Positions 47,826-57,143 of a stretch of DNA of 64,000 nucleotides are shown one piece after another. A program made the translations under genes and the position numbers. The notes below the pieces were generated by a model. The model ran no database searches and had not been told where the DNA came from. It saw only the letters and a program-made list of their open reading frames with translations. Source of the stretch: Punica granatum (Eukaryota > Streptophyta > Magnoliopsida > Myrtales > Lythraceae); assembly GCF_007655135.1 (NCBI RefSeq), contig NC_045128.1, forward strand, positions 3,286,001-3,350,000, in the 5' to 3' direction. The first letter of the stretch is position 1. The number at the start of each line of letters is the position of its first letter.

Positions 47826-48112
47826 AAAATTTAACTCAACCTAACTCCACTTATTTTCAATTCAACATCACAATCATTATTATTTTTTATTTTTTAAATA
47901 TTTTTAATCATTCAATTTAATTTTTAATATTAATTTCTCTTAATTATTCATTATTTTTTCATAATTTAACGACACAATCATTATTATTTTTTAATTATTT
48001 ATTATTTTTCAAACCTTTTCTCATGATTCAACAATACAATCATTACAAATTAATTAAAATTAAAACTCAATTCAATTCAACTCTCAATTCAAACACATTC
48101 TAAAATGGATTT
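47826..48112 (+). mobile_element. AT-rich MITE, inverted relative of 44630-44922
   Basis: Contains AATCATTCAATTTAATTTTT, ATTCATTATTTTTTCATAAT, TCAACAATACAATCATTAC and AATTAAAATTAAAACTCAA in the same order as the - strand of 44630-44922. Borders are approximate. It lies in the 3' flank or intron of the zinc-knuckle gene. Confidence 0.55.
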
Positions 48113-48129
48113 GGTTAACTAATTAAGTC

Positions 48130-48189
48130 TCGTTTGGATTCACAACCTATTAATTTTAACTTTAATTTTATTCTTTTACTCACGCGGAA
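48130..48189 (+). mobile_element. Truncated MITE end at the viral junction
   Basis: CTCGTTTGGATTC followed by TTTTAACTTTAATTTT matches the terminal part of the MITE family at 2663 and 44924. The complementary end is not present before the viral sequence begins near 48190, which suggests that the virus inserted into this element or that the junction truncated it. Confidence 0.45.
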
Positions 48190-48224
48190 TTTATTTAGGA
48201 ATACTTTATGGATTACAAAGAGTA

Positions 48225-48569
48225 CTATGGATTAGACGAGGAATTTGCTGGACTAGCAGGTGGGTTCCTCCGAATTCTATCAACAAGAGACTCTGTTATG
48301 GCTCGATTAACACAAGCCCTACACTCGACTAATTTCATTAGTAGACTAGGATTTTCACATCGACTGATTACAGATTCTAATATAACGTCAAAATGACGTA
48401 AGACTTCATAGCCTACGGTTTTTAGGCGTTCCACGACTTGATCTTCGTTTCCCGATCTGACTAAATAGAGTATATGGGACAGAATTCGGACTGTTATCCC
48501 ACGAGTGAAAGAATCCATCTTCAAAAATCTGAAAGACTTTTCATTATATGAATCCAAATAAAAATACAC
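48225..48569 (-). CDS. Viral small ORF, 114 aa, function unknown
   Basis: A 114-residue frame downstream of the 123-aa frame and the last before the host junction. It is helical with a basic stretch (RCENPSLLMKLVECRACVNR) and a Pro/Ser/Asn-rich tail. It lies where soymoviruses and caulimoviruses keep small accessory proteins between movement protein and coat protein. I recognise no domain. Confidence 0.5.
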   Translation of the reverse strand: MYFYLDSYNEKSFRFLKMDSFTRGITVRILSHILYLVRSGNEDQVVERLKTVGYEVLRHFDVILESVISRCENPSLLMKLVECRACVNRAITESLVDRIRRNPPASPANSSSNP

Positions 48570-48627
48570 AGAATGATAATTTGTAAGGCAGGAAAATTAA
48601 GACTACTAACTGCAAACAAGAATGCAA

Positions 48628-48999
48628 TTAGCAAGAGCATGACTCAGAAGGGACAACCTTCCATCCAGATTGTTTATCAAAGAACACATATGGACTACAT
48701 TCTGAACAGAAATCTACTGTTCTGATTCCTAATTTTGCTCTAGACTTTTTAGACTCTAGAAGGTAGAGTTGTTCATTGACTGGGTATTCCTTCAAGTGGA
48801 TGACTTCTAGATTCCAGATTACTTCTGTAAGATAGAACTTCCTATCCTGGGGAATAGTACGAACTATTTCTTGGTAGGATTTGGACTGCAACTGAGTTGA
48901 TATCTCAAGACTGTTATCTTCATGTGCTCTTTTCCTAGACGGTTTTGGAGGACCGAATCTGATAGACTTCTGCAACCTAGGGTGCTTAGAACGATGCAT
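48628..48999 (-). CDS. Viral small ORF, 123 aa, function unknown
   Basis: A 123-residue frame following the movement-protein gene, with a basic N-terminus and several cysteines near the C-terminus (FCSEC, CSC). Its place after the movement protein parallels the small ORFs of soymoviruses. There is no domain I can name. Confidence 0.5.
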   Translation of the reverse strand: MHRSKHPRLQKSIRFGPPKPSRKRAHEDNSLEISTQLQSKSYQEIVRTIPQDRKFYLTEVIWNLEVIHLKEYPVNEQLYLLESKKSRAKLGIRTVDFCSECSPYVFFDKQSGWKVVPSESCSC

Positions 49000-49189
49000 C
49001 CTTCCTGAGAACTAAAATAAAAGAATTTCAGAAGCTTTCCTCAGAGATCTCACCATGTGTTAGGAGTATGCTTCACAGAATATTTCATAAGCTATGCTTC
49101 AATGAATATGACTGCATCGAGAGGCCTTGCCGGAGCATGGGCTATTTGATTCTGAAACTCGGGTAGTTAACCTGAGCTTGTCAAGCGAC

Positions 49190-50212
49190 CTAGATTCTTC
49201 TAGACAGATCCTTAGTAAGGATACTAAGTTCATTGACTTGGCTTTTAAGATCTGCTATATCTTCCCTATGAGGCAGGACTATGACTTCAGGAGCTTTCTC
49301 CAGAATTTCCTCTTGACTGATAACAGATCCTTTATCAGAATAATCCTTAAGCCTAAGACTTTCTAGGCGATCTAGATTCTCGCGGATCCTACTGACTGTT
49401 AATGGTTCAGAAATGGACTCTGGAACTTTGACTAGACGAGAAGAACTAGCTTCTTCGATTGCTGGCAAAGGTAGACGAGAGATTGGTTCTAGCCTAGTAG
49501 AAGTTCTAGCAAAGAGTTCATCTATGACTATTTTGTCTTTGTTGATGAATTCTACAGAATGATGACTATTACTAAGAGCATACGAACACGCGTATGTGAT
49601 ACTGAAAGGAATATCAGCATCTTCCATGATATCTTTTCGCTCTAACTCAAAGAGGAGACCTAATGAATTGTTGAATTTTGATGAAGAAAGAGGAATAGCA
49701 TAATTACAAGTTACGTTGAACTTGACGACTGAATATCCTAAATCACCAGAGATGATTCCTATGACTTTTTCTGAATCTCGCGTCATGCGATTATCAATGA
49801 CTACTATTCTGACTGGACAATGAATTCCTCTACGGAAGGTAGACTTAATCAAAATCTGAATTGTAGACACATGAATCCAACCTATCTTGGATCTATCAGA
49901 CTCCTTCATCTTTTTGATTCTTTCATTGACTTGTTCAGAATTGACTAATGTTAGACATCTATCTCCCTTAGCCTCTCTAAGTTTGATGGGGAATTCTTCG
50001 ACTGTTCTTCCTAAACAGACTATGTTCTTACGACTATGTAGAAGACTACCTATTAGGTTTTTCTTAGACTTAGATCTGAAACCAGATCCATCTTTTAGAG
50101 TGATGACTCCATTACGTTCGACTTCTGTAATCCTAGCATCTTCTATAAGAATGTCAGTAGAGTAATCTCCAGACTCATCACGCAGAGACACAACAGAGTA
50201 TAAATCTTCCAT
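49190..50212 (-). CDS. MP: Viral movement protein (30K-type)
   Basis: 340 residues. The central region has the caulimovirid movement-protein signature (GWIHVSTIQILIKSTFRRG), followed by a conserved Asp-containing strand (VVIDNRM) and the LGYSVVKF segment. These belong to the 30K superfamily, which forms tubules through plasmodesmata for cell-to-cell spread. The C-terminus is predicted coiled coil (ADLKSQVNELSILTKDL), the region that in related viruses contacts virion-associated protein. It is the first gene after the intergenic promoter, and the frame is intact. Confidence 0.82.
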   Translation of the reverse strand: MEDLYSVVSLRDESGDYSTDILIEDARITEVERNGVITLKDGSGFRSKSKKNLIGSLLHSRKNIVCLGRTVEEFPIKLREAKGDRCLTLVNSEQVNERIKKMKESDRSKIGWIHVSTIQILIKSTFRRGIHCPVRIVVIDNRMTRDSEKVIGIISGDLGYSVVKFNVTCNYAIPLSSSKFNNSLGLLFELERKDIMEDADIPFSITYACSYALSNSHHSVEFINKDKIVIDELFARTSTRLEPISRLPLPAIEEASSSRLVKVPESISEPLTVSRIRENLDRLESLRLKDYSDKGSVISQEEILEKAPEVIVLPHREDIADLKSQVNELSILTKDLSRRI

Positions 50213-50424
50213 GATTATAACAGATAATTATCAGACTTCAATTAAATGAATTTCAAAGATTAATCCAGAAAATTCATGAAGAATATAATGAACAAATGAA
50301 TGAGCATCATTGTAAGATTCAAAAGAATAGACATTTAGAGTAGGAATATTATCAGGACGGACAATCATAAATACCTCAAGAATAAACATTATAACGACAC
50401 AGAATTTCAACTGAATACTGATGA

Positions 50425-50432
50425 TTTTATTT
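50425..50432 (-). terminator. Viral AATAAA polyadenylation signal
   Basis: AAATAAAA on the - strand, about 205 bases downstream of the viral TATA box, a spacing like that in known caulimovirids. Confidence 0.55.
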
Positions 50433-50631
50433 CAACGACACAGAATACTTGATAAGAAGTTTTACCACTTTTCGGTGGGGAGGTAGAAGATAGGGATAGA
50501 TGGGTTCCAGGGGAACTTGCCTGCGGCTCTGGCGGCGGACACCTTCCTATGCCTATGCCTGTGGCTCTCAACCCAACCTCTTACACTTCTCACCTATTTC
50601 GCTCCCTTAAGACCGACGGAGGTCGATCCCT

Positions 50632-50638
50632 TTTATAG
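50632..50638 (-). promoter_or_regulatory. Viral TATA box
   Basis: TATAAAA within CCCTATAAAAGGG on the - strand, about 240 bases after the transactivator stop and 420 bases before the movement-protein start. Confidence 0.65.
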
Positions 50639-50862
50639 GGAGAGAGAGAGGTTAGAAGGTACCTCACGACGCATCTCAACCATTGGTAAGCAACGGCTGA
50701 GATTCAGATCTAGAAAAAGGTAAGTGGCCGACAAAGAAGCGCACTAACCCAAAAGTAAAGGATGACAACGGACAACGTGTCAGAGCCTTAAAGAAAAAGG
50801 ACAAAACGACAAGGCCCTAGTGGCCGACTCGTACAGCTGTTACATAGCTGTAAGATTCCTTG

Positions 50863-50882
50863 TGACGAAATGGCTTTCGTCA
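50863..50882. promoter_or_regulatory. TGACG inverted repeat (as-1-like) at the transactivator stop codon
   Basis: TGACGAAA and TTTCGTCA flank a 4-base TGGC spacer. TGACG is the core of the as-1 element bound by TGA bZIP factors in caulimovirid promoters. The repeat overlaps the stop codon of the transactivator frame and lies about 230 bases upstream of the TATA box. Function is inferred. Confidence 0.45.
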
Positions 50883-52517
50883 GTCTTCTATTGGATCCAG
50901 CTCATCTTCAGAGACTTTCAATGGGCTGGACGGTTCTTCAGACTTCATTGGGCTTGACTCTTTTGGACTTGGGCTGCAGCATGGGCATTTGTGGTTGCCT
51001 ACCCATTCGCCTTTAGCACCAGAAAGATTATTGCAGAGTTCCTCCCTATTACGGGGTTTGCAGACTTCAAGATCCAAGATGGGTCTTTCAAAGACTCTTA
51101 AGACCCGCTCCTGGGCTGCATTCATTTTGAACTTTGGATTGCTTGGATGAGACACTAAAAGAATGGTAGCCGACTTGTAACGGACGGCTGTTTGTGCAGA
51201 CATGTTTTGGAGACGCCTGCATAGACCGATGTAATTGACTATATAATATCCATCACGCATATCCTGACGGAGAGCTTCTGACGGACATGAATCAATGGGT
51301 GGGAAGTTCATGTTGCTCTTCCCGACTGTTATTAAGTGGACTGCATCAATTGGCTTGTCGACTGTTGCTGTAACATCCTCCCCCCTCGGAAAAAATCCAG
51401 GATAGGAGGAAAGACATTTTACATAGATGTCTTTACCTTCGACAACGCCAAAGCAGAATTTGGAGATTGCTTCTTTGAATCTACCGTTGAACAGCCTAAA
51501 CTGCTCGTTGATAGACTTACCAGAGGCGTAGATCGTATCCACCAGACCGCTCATGAAGAATTCATAAACAGTCTCTGCCGATGCTTCTGGTAGAATGATA
51601 GCCTTTGGACCATAAGAATGACGATCTACAGGATAGAATCCCATAGACTTGTAGGCTTCCTTGTATTCGACTAGCTGAGTGAACCGCCAACGGTATTGCT
51701 CGACCGTTAAGACCTGCTTCTTTTCAAACTCTTCACGAGTTGGAATGCTTGAAATGGTGGGAACTCTTGAAGAAGAAGACTCACCATGGATTTTGCCAAG
51801 ACTGCGAAGCTTGTTAATACCCTCCTTGTGAGGGAAGAGTTCTGCTGCAGCCTTTGCGGCAAATGTATTGCCAGATTCCTTCAAAGCGTCCTTTGCAGAC
51901 TCAAGAGTTTTGTAACTCTTGTGCACAATATTGGGTTTCCCTGAGACGTGTAGGGAGACTTTGTGCCATTCGTCATATATGCCACGCATTGGACCATTGA
52001 AGATGACGTAGAATTTCTTTTGTTTGGCATGTTGCCAAAGAGACTCCTCTGGAAGGATGGTCTCAGTTGAGACTGCTGTGCTGACCGCTGGTAGCTTGGA
52101 ACCAGCAGCTGACTCGTCAGTGCGGGTAGAAGAGAGCTTGGACTCTTCTACTGACTGCTTGCGGGTAACTGAGAGCTTGGACTCAGTTACTTCTGCCTCA
52201 TTGTCAGAGTAATCAGCCCATTTCTTTTTTGGCTGATCCACAGACTTCTTTTGAGCGAAAAGAGAAGTACCGTTCTCACCGACTTCTTTCTCACGCTGTT
52301 CCGCAGATTGCTTCATATATTCAGGAATGAGCTCCTGAATACCTTTTGGTAGAGACTCCTTCTTTGTCTCAGCTGGGAGAGACTCTTCGATTTCAATGCC
52401 AAGAACCTTGGCAAGCTGTTTCTTTTGGAGCTGGATGCTCTCGACTTCTTTGACAAGTTCTTCGATTGCAGCCATTTTACTGGCCACGACTCCATCCAAA
52501 GCCTTCAAGGCTTCCAT
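50880..52517 (-). CDS. TAV: Viral transactivator/viroplasmin (TAV), left copy
   Basis: 545 residues. The N-terminus is coiled coil (about 15-45), followed by a Ser/Lys/Glu-rich region with a short internal repeat (ESKLSVTRKQ / ESKLSSTR). The viroplasmin domain, recognised by FYVIFNGPMRGIYDEW and the KSYKTLESAKDAL segment, starts near residue 168. TAV-type proteins form inclusion bodies and promote reinitiation on the polycistronic viral RNA; their presence fits the tightly packed ORFs here. It overlaps the polymerase frame by 13 bases. The frame is intact. It differs from the right copy at one observed residue within the shared part (Val against Ala near residue 93, a CpG-type transition). 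Confidence 0.85.
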   Translation of the reverse strand: MEALKALDGVVASKMAAIEELVKEVESIQLQKKQLAKVLGIEIEESLPAETKKESLPKGIQELIPEYMKQSAEQREKEVGENGTSLFAQKKSVDQPKKKWADYSDNEAEVTESKLSVTRKQSVEESKLSSTRTDESAAGSKLPAVSTAVSTETILPEESLWQHAKQKKFYVIFNGPMRGIYDEWHKVSLHVSGKPNIVHKSYKTLESAKDALKESGNTFAAKAAAELFPHKEGINKLRSLGKIHGESSSSRVPTISSIPTREEFEKKQVLTVEQYRWRFTQLVEYKEAYKSMGFYPVDRHSYGPKAIILPEASAETVYEFFMSGLVDTIYASGKSINEQFRLFNGRFKEAISKFCFGVVEGKDIYVKCLSSYPGFFPRGEDVTATVDKPIDAVHLITVGKSNMNFPPIDSCPSEALRQDMRDGYYIVNYIGLCRRLQNMSAQTAVRYKSATILLVSHPSNPKFKMNAAQERVLRVFERPILDLEVCKPRNREELCNNLSGAKGEWVGNHKCPCCSPSPKESSPMKSEEPSSPLKVSEDELDPIED

Positions 52518-54685
52518 TCCCGAGTAAGAGTATCGGGAAGAATGTTATTGATTCCTTTGACGTGCTGTTCTACGAATGTGTATGGCTCAAGTTCCAATTG
52601 CCATCGAATGAGACGACCTTGATTGTAACCTTGCTTGAATCCTTTTAAATGCCTGAATCGAGTAACATAACTGCTGTCAGTTCTCAGAATAAACTTCCTG
52701 GGAAGGAGTTCGACTCGCCACTTCTTAAGTGTCTTAATGACTGCTAAGAGCTCGCGCTCGTGAGTTGTGTAATTTTGTTCGGCTTTTGAAAAAGACCCAC
52801 AGACATATTTACACAGACGTTCCTGCAAGGAAGAAGCTAGGTTAGCATATATAGTCCCCGAGGGACGCGATTGTTTCCGCAACCGCAGAATTTCGTCATC
52901 CGAAGATGAATCGTCCGAAGACGGAAGACTTCTATCGTCCTTGTTTAAACACAAGGGACCAGGGCTTAGCCTTATTGGAAATAAGCCAAGGAATTCTCTC
53001 GAGTTAACGGATCTCGGTTTCCGATAGGCCGAAGCCAAGACTGGTAAAGGACTAGCCTCACCATAGGATTTTATTCTCAGAAGAGAAAGGAAATCCTTTG
53101 AGTCAATATCGACTGCTTTACCGACGACGGCTGTCATCGTTCCGGACCAAGTGTCTCCACTTGCGTCAGTAGAAATAATAATCAAATCTTCATTTGATGG
53201 ATTATAAAGCGGTGGAAGATTTTTACAAATAGATTTCAAATAGCGGACATTATCCGAATCCTTATCGGACCATGACCAGACTCGTTTTTCAGAAAGTTTT
53301 TCCTGAAGATTTTTCCTAGCCTTGGATAGGTCTTTCAACCATCCTTGGTCTGAAATATAATTTAGACTGCCAAGAAATCTTTGTAACTGCTTTCTATCTT
53401 CCATTATATCTGGAAAAAGATTTAATTTTTCAAGAATATGTGGTTGTAGACTAAAATCCCCATTTTGCTTGATTGTTAAACCAAGAAAATCGATTTCTTT
53501 TTTACAAAGAATTGCTTTCTTTTTGGAAATAATGATTCCTTTTTTAAAACAACGTTTTAAAACCGTTTTTAAATGACTTCTATGAGTTTCAAGACTGCCT
53601 TTTGAAAATATGATAATATCATCGATATAAGCAAGACAGAAAGAATCTAAACCTGCTAAGTTTTCATCCATGAATCGCTGGTATATAGATGGTGCTTGCT
53701 TAAGACCAAAAGGTAAGACATTAAACTCATACTGCTTCTGAGGAGGACATGTAAAGGCTGTTAACTCCTTAGTAGACTCTTCTAGACGTATCTGCCAATA
53801 TCCTGATTTGGCATCTAGAGTGCTAAACCATTGACATCCCTTTAGCTTAGCTAGAATGTAATCCTTTCTAGGAAGACTATACGCATCACCGAAAGTAGCT
53901 TCGTTCATGCGTTTGTAATTAATGACCATGCGTCTTTTACCACGCTTTAGTTCATTATGATTTTCTACGTAGAAAGCTGGAGCACTATGACGACTCTTAC
54001 TAGGACGAATGACTCCTAACTCTAAGAGTTGTTTACACTCTTCTTTGAATTCTTCTACGTCTTTAATCGTATAAGGAATGTTATTAGGAACCTTGACTTC
54101 TTTAAGAGGATCTTTGAGTTTGATTTCTACTAACATCTGATTTCTATTTTTTGACTGATCTAGTGGGTTATCACTAGTGATTGCATCTAGAAGCTGATCT
54201 ATTTCAGCTGTGACTATATCATTTTCTATTTCCTTAATGGAACTAGACAGATAATGTAACAACCTAAGTTGCTTTACTCTATTACTATGGTAGATTGGAA
54301 TCCTAACGACTCCTTTCCTTTGATTGTCAAGAGCAGGACAAGTAAGTTCTACAAACTTAGTCCTTTGGACAAAAGGCTGATATAATCTAAGGAAATTGTT
54401 TCCTATGATTAAATCCATACCAGAATCATGACGATAGATACTAGGAGTTGGAAACCTAATATCCTGAATAATTAGATTGACAAACTCAGCTCTATGAGTT
54501 ATCTTAAGGATAGACTTATCGGCGATTGCTATCTCTAAAGGATGTTCCATAGATTTCCAGTATTTACCTGGAAGCAGACTGGGCTTGCCAAAACACACGC
54601 TCGCACCTGTGTCAATGTAAGCCATGATTGGTTTACCAAGAATTCTAACCTTAATGAATGTTGCGTTGGGGTTCTCCTTAGCCAT
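52505..54685 (-). CDS. Viral polymerase (protease-RT-RNase H), left copy
   Basis: 726 residues. Domains in order: retropepsin-like aspartic protease with DTGAS (residues 25-29); reverse transcriptase with the DAKSGYWQI and LPFGLKQAPSIYQRFMD motifs and the catalytic YIDD box (353-356); RNase H with a first Asp near 507 (ISTDASGD), Glu in HERELLAV and a later Asp (LRTDSSYV). No integrase follows, separating it from Ty3/gypsy elements. The frame is intact and appears identical in protein to the right copy. It starts 8 bases inside the end of the coat-protein reading frame. Confidence 0.92.
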   Translation of the reverse strand: MAKENPNATFIKVRILGKPIMAYIDTGASVCFGKPSLLPGKYWKSMEHPLEIAIADKSILKITHRAEFVNLIIQDIRFPTPSIYRHDSGMDLIIGNNFLRLYQPFVQRTKFVELTCPALDNQRKGVVRIPIYHSNRVKQLRLLHYLSSSIKEIENDIVTAEIDQLLDAITSDNPLDQSKNRNQMLVEIKLKDPLKEVKVPNNIPYTIKDVEEFKEECKQLLELGVIRPSKSRHSAPAFYVENHNELKRGKRRMVINYKRMNEATFGDAYSLPRKDYILAKLKGCQWFSTLDAKSGYWQIRLEESTKELTAFTCPPQKQYEFNVLPFGLKQAPSIYQRFMDENLAGLDSFCLAYIDDIIIFSKGSLETHRSHLKTVLKRCFKKGIIISKKKAILCKKEIDFLGLTIKQNGDFSLQPHILEKLNLFPDIMEDRKQLQRFLGSLNYISDQGWLKDLSKARKNLQEKLSEKRVWSWSDKDSDNVRYLKSICKNLPPLYNPSNEDLIIISTDASGDTWSGTMTAVVGKAVDIDSKDFLSLLRIKSYGEASPLPVLASAYRKPRSVNSREFLGLFPIRLSPGPLCLNKDDRSLPSSDDSSSDDEILRLRKQSRPSGTIYANLASSLQERLCKYVCGSFSKAEQNYTTHERELLAVIKTLKKWRVELLPRKFILRTDSSYVTRFRHLKGFKQGYNQGRLIRWQLELEPYTFVEQHVKGINNILPDTLTREWKP

Positions 54686-57143
54686 TGCTGGAGTACTCCG
54701 AATCGGAAGAATATTCTGAGTCTGTAATTAACTCATAATAAGACTCATCAGAATCATAATCAGAATCTTCAATAGGTTCATAATTTCTAGACATGACACC
54801 TAAGAATATTTGGGCACGATTGTTACTATGATTCTTTCTCTGACTACATTCATTGGCGTAATGACCTATTTCATTACAAATCCAACAACGACAAGACTTT
54901 TTGCCTTCGGGGCAATACTTCTTTTTATTAAGACTTCTTTTAGGGTTTGAGTTTTTTCTAAACTTTCCCCCCCTGCGAAAAAATTTTCGACTTCTCCAGT
55001 TTTGTCTATTCGACCGACTTTTTCATGGTGGCCTATTGCCAGAATATCTCTTTAGACGATATTTCTTTTTAGGAATTCTAGAAGATTTTCTAGAGACTTT
55101 TCTAGATGACTTGCTACGACACCCATATTGCTGTGGGATATCTAGACCTTGTTCTGGACCACAATAGATCCTAGTTTTCTTCAACATAGACTCTGTTTTT
55201 CGCCTAAGACAGACTTCTTCCATATGTTTCTTAACAATAGACGCGATACCACCTAAGGTCGGGTAGACTGCTCCTATTTCTACTTCATGATCATAGCGTT
55301 CTTTAACGACACTAGAGACTGGATAGGGAAGTTTATCAATAAAAAGATTCCTATAAGCGGTAATATCCGCTGACTCTATCAACTGATAGTAGTATTCTTT
55401 ATATTGACAATAAAAAGAATTGAAATAACACATATCGCAGATTGAAAGTTTATTAAGCTTATGCTTAATTTCAGACTGCTTTTCAAGCGCACCTGCACCT
55501 GTAGTGACTGCACCAATGAACTCTCGTTCAATGTTAGTGACGAAATGATTCCATAACTCATTACGAGTGGATGCAGTAAAAGGAGTAGTTTCATAATTAA
55601 TAAGAGTGCTTATCATGGACATGTATTGATGTACCTGACCACGAGTTTTGTGCAGCAAAAGTTGCCAGAGTTCTCTATTAGACAACTTAGAATACTCTTC
55701 TCCTATTGAGACTTCTAACTTGGTCTTCATGACCCAGTCAGACAAGACTCTTTCATTATCGTCGACGCAGTCGAGATCCAAGACTGAACCAAAAGAATTG
55801 GCATTGCCAGTACGCAGAAGTCTATACTTCTGTGGAGTTTCTTTCTTCCATTTTCCTCCTGCTTGGAAGAAACCCTGACTATAGAAATCTTTATCAAAAT
55901 TTCTATTATACTCAGCATCCTTTCCTTCACGATGCTCTTCCATAAAGACTTCTTCTTTCTTTGTAGGGCGTTCCCTACGTTTAGTAGCTGGAAAGCTACG
56001 TTCCTGACCTATATTGAACCTTGGTTCAAAGACTTCTTCTTCGTCAGAAAAGGCAAACATAACATCACCTTGTTCTTCAGTCATATTAAAAGCTTTGTCC
56101 TTAGGGGACGGAAATCTAGGGGACCTAGATTTTGACGGTGATCTAGACTTAGTTTTTCTAGACAGTGACCTTGACCTAGAATAAACTGGGCTAATGGATC
56201 TAGGACTAATTGATCTAGTTCTTGGTCTAGATTTTCTACTTCGACCTGACTTCTTACTAGAGGATACAGACACTTCAGACAATTTGTCTTCTTCGTCTGC
56301 AGCAGTAACAAGACTAGGCATGCTACTATGAATACTTGCTTCGGAATCACTAGACTCACTAGATGTTTCGTCTAATTGTTCATCAAGGATTCTTTCAGAT
56401 TCTGAACTAGATGACTCCTTTTTATCCCGATATTCGGTGAATCTACTTCTGTCTTGACTAGAAGAGGCTTTTTCGGGTTGACTGCTAATGGCTTCCCTTT
56501 CGGGTTCTGAATCTACATCTTCAGAAAATATCTGATGAACGACTGGTTCTTTAGCCTTTAGTTTTTTAGACTCTTCTTTAGCAGTTCTTTCTCTAGCCTG
56601 TCTTTTTCTATGACTCCTGACTGTTTCAGACTCTGGATCGTATATTACTATACCTGATTTCTTTGGTTTCTGACTTTCTGGGACTTTGTCATAGACTGTG
56701 AAACCTGCACCAGTTCTAAGGGATTTACCGGTAGGTTGTCTGAATGTTGGTGGAGTTTTGAAAGACTTTTGAAATTCTTCCTCAAAACGGTCGAATTTAG
56801 ACTTCATCTTTTCTTGACTTTTTCTAAGACCTTCAAGATACTCTTCGTACCTCTCTCTATCCGATTTCTTCTTAGCAGCTTGTTCTCTAAGATTTCTTCT
56901 ATGTAATTCTGCTTGTTCTCTTTCTAGCTCTGCTTTAGTAGGACGTCTGTCAGCATAATGCTGTCTACGGACTTCTCTAGCTCTATCACTAAGATAGTCA
57001 TAAGTTTTTTCTGTTTCATCGATTTCTCGAGAGATTGATTCGCGCCTAGGGTTTAACCTAGCAGTTTCTTGTTCTAAGACTTTAAGCTGAGCTATTCTAG
57101 ACTTAAGCTTTGCAAGCTTATCAGCGATTTCTTGGGAATTCAT
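54678..57143 (-). pseudogene. CP: Viral coat protein, left copy, broken by a nonsense codon
   Basis: The frame matches the 821-residue coat protein of the right copy, but a single G-to-A change on the coding strand (+ strand position 55023) turns a Trp codon into TGA after residue 706. This removes the basic segment, the CCHC zinc knuckle and the acidic tail. The same frame is open on the far side down to 54678. Upstream parts are intact: coiled-coil N-terminus, Lys/Arg-rich stretch, Ser/acidic tract, an RS-rich segment (about 305-350) and the conserved capsid core. One other residue difference from the right copy is visible near residue 664 (Tyr against Cys), again a transition. Confidence 0.85.

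Larger units (their letters stand above)
50213..50879 (-). promoter_or_regulatory. Viral large intergenic region with pregenomic promoter and leader
   Basis: A non-coding stretch between transactivator and movement protein. On the - strand it has a TATA box (CCCTATAAAAGGG, 50628-50640), a leader, and AATAAA about 205 bases downstream of the TATA box (50424-50433 area). A TGACG inverted repeat lies upstream. The organisation matches the promoter/terminator region of caulimovirids, where the same polyadenylation signal is bypassed once and then used. Confidence 0.7.

Noticed and set aside
50213..50879. Initiator-tRNA primer-binding site in the viral intergenic region
   Set aside because: I looked for the TGGTATCAGAGC-type sequence on the coding strand here and near 48200-49190 and did not find it; it may lie outside the retained viral sequence or be diverged.
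51336..51593. + strand frames within the left virus (and their mirror - frames in the right virus)
   Set aside because: They are antisense to the transactivator, polymerase and coat-protein genes and show no independent conservation signal.
56081..56359. 92-codon frame (MSLVIPKQVF...) overlapping the coat protein, present in both viral copies
   Set aside because: It is in an alternative frame of the Ser/Arg-rich coat-protein region; duplication in both copies only reflects their identity. No overlapping gene is known at this place.
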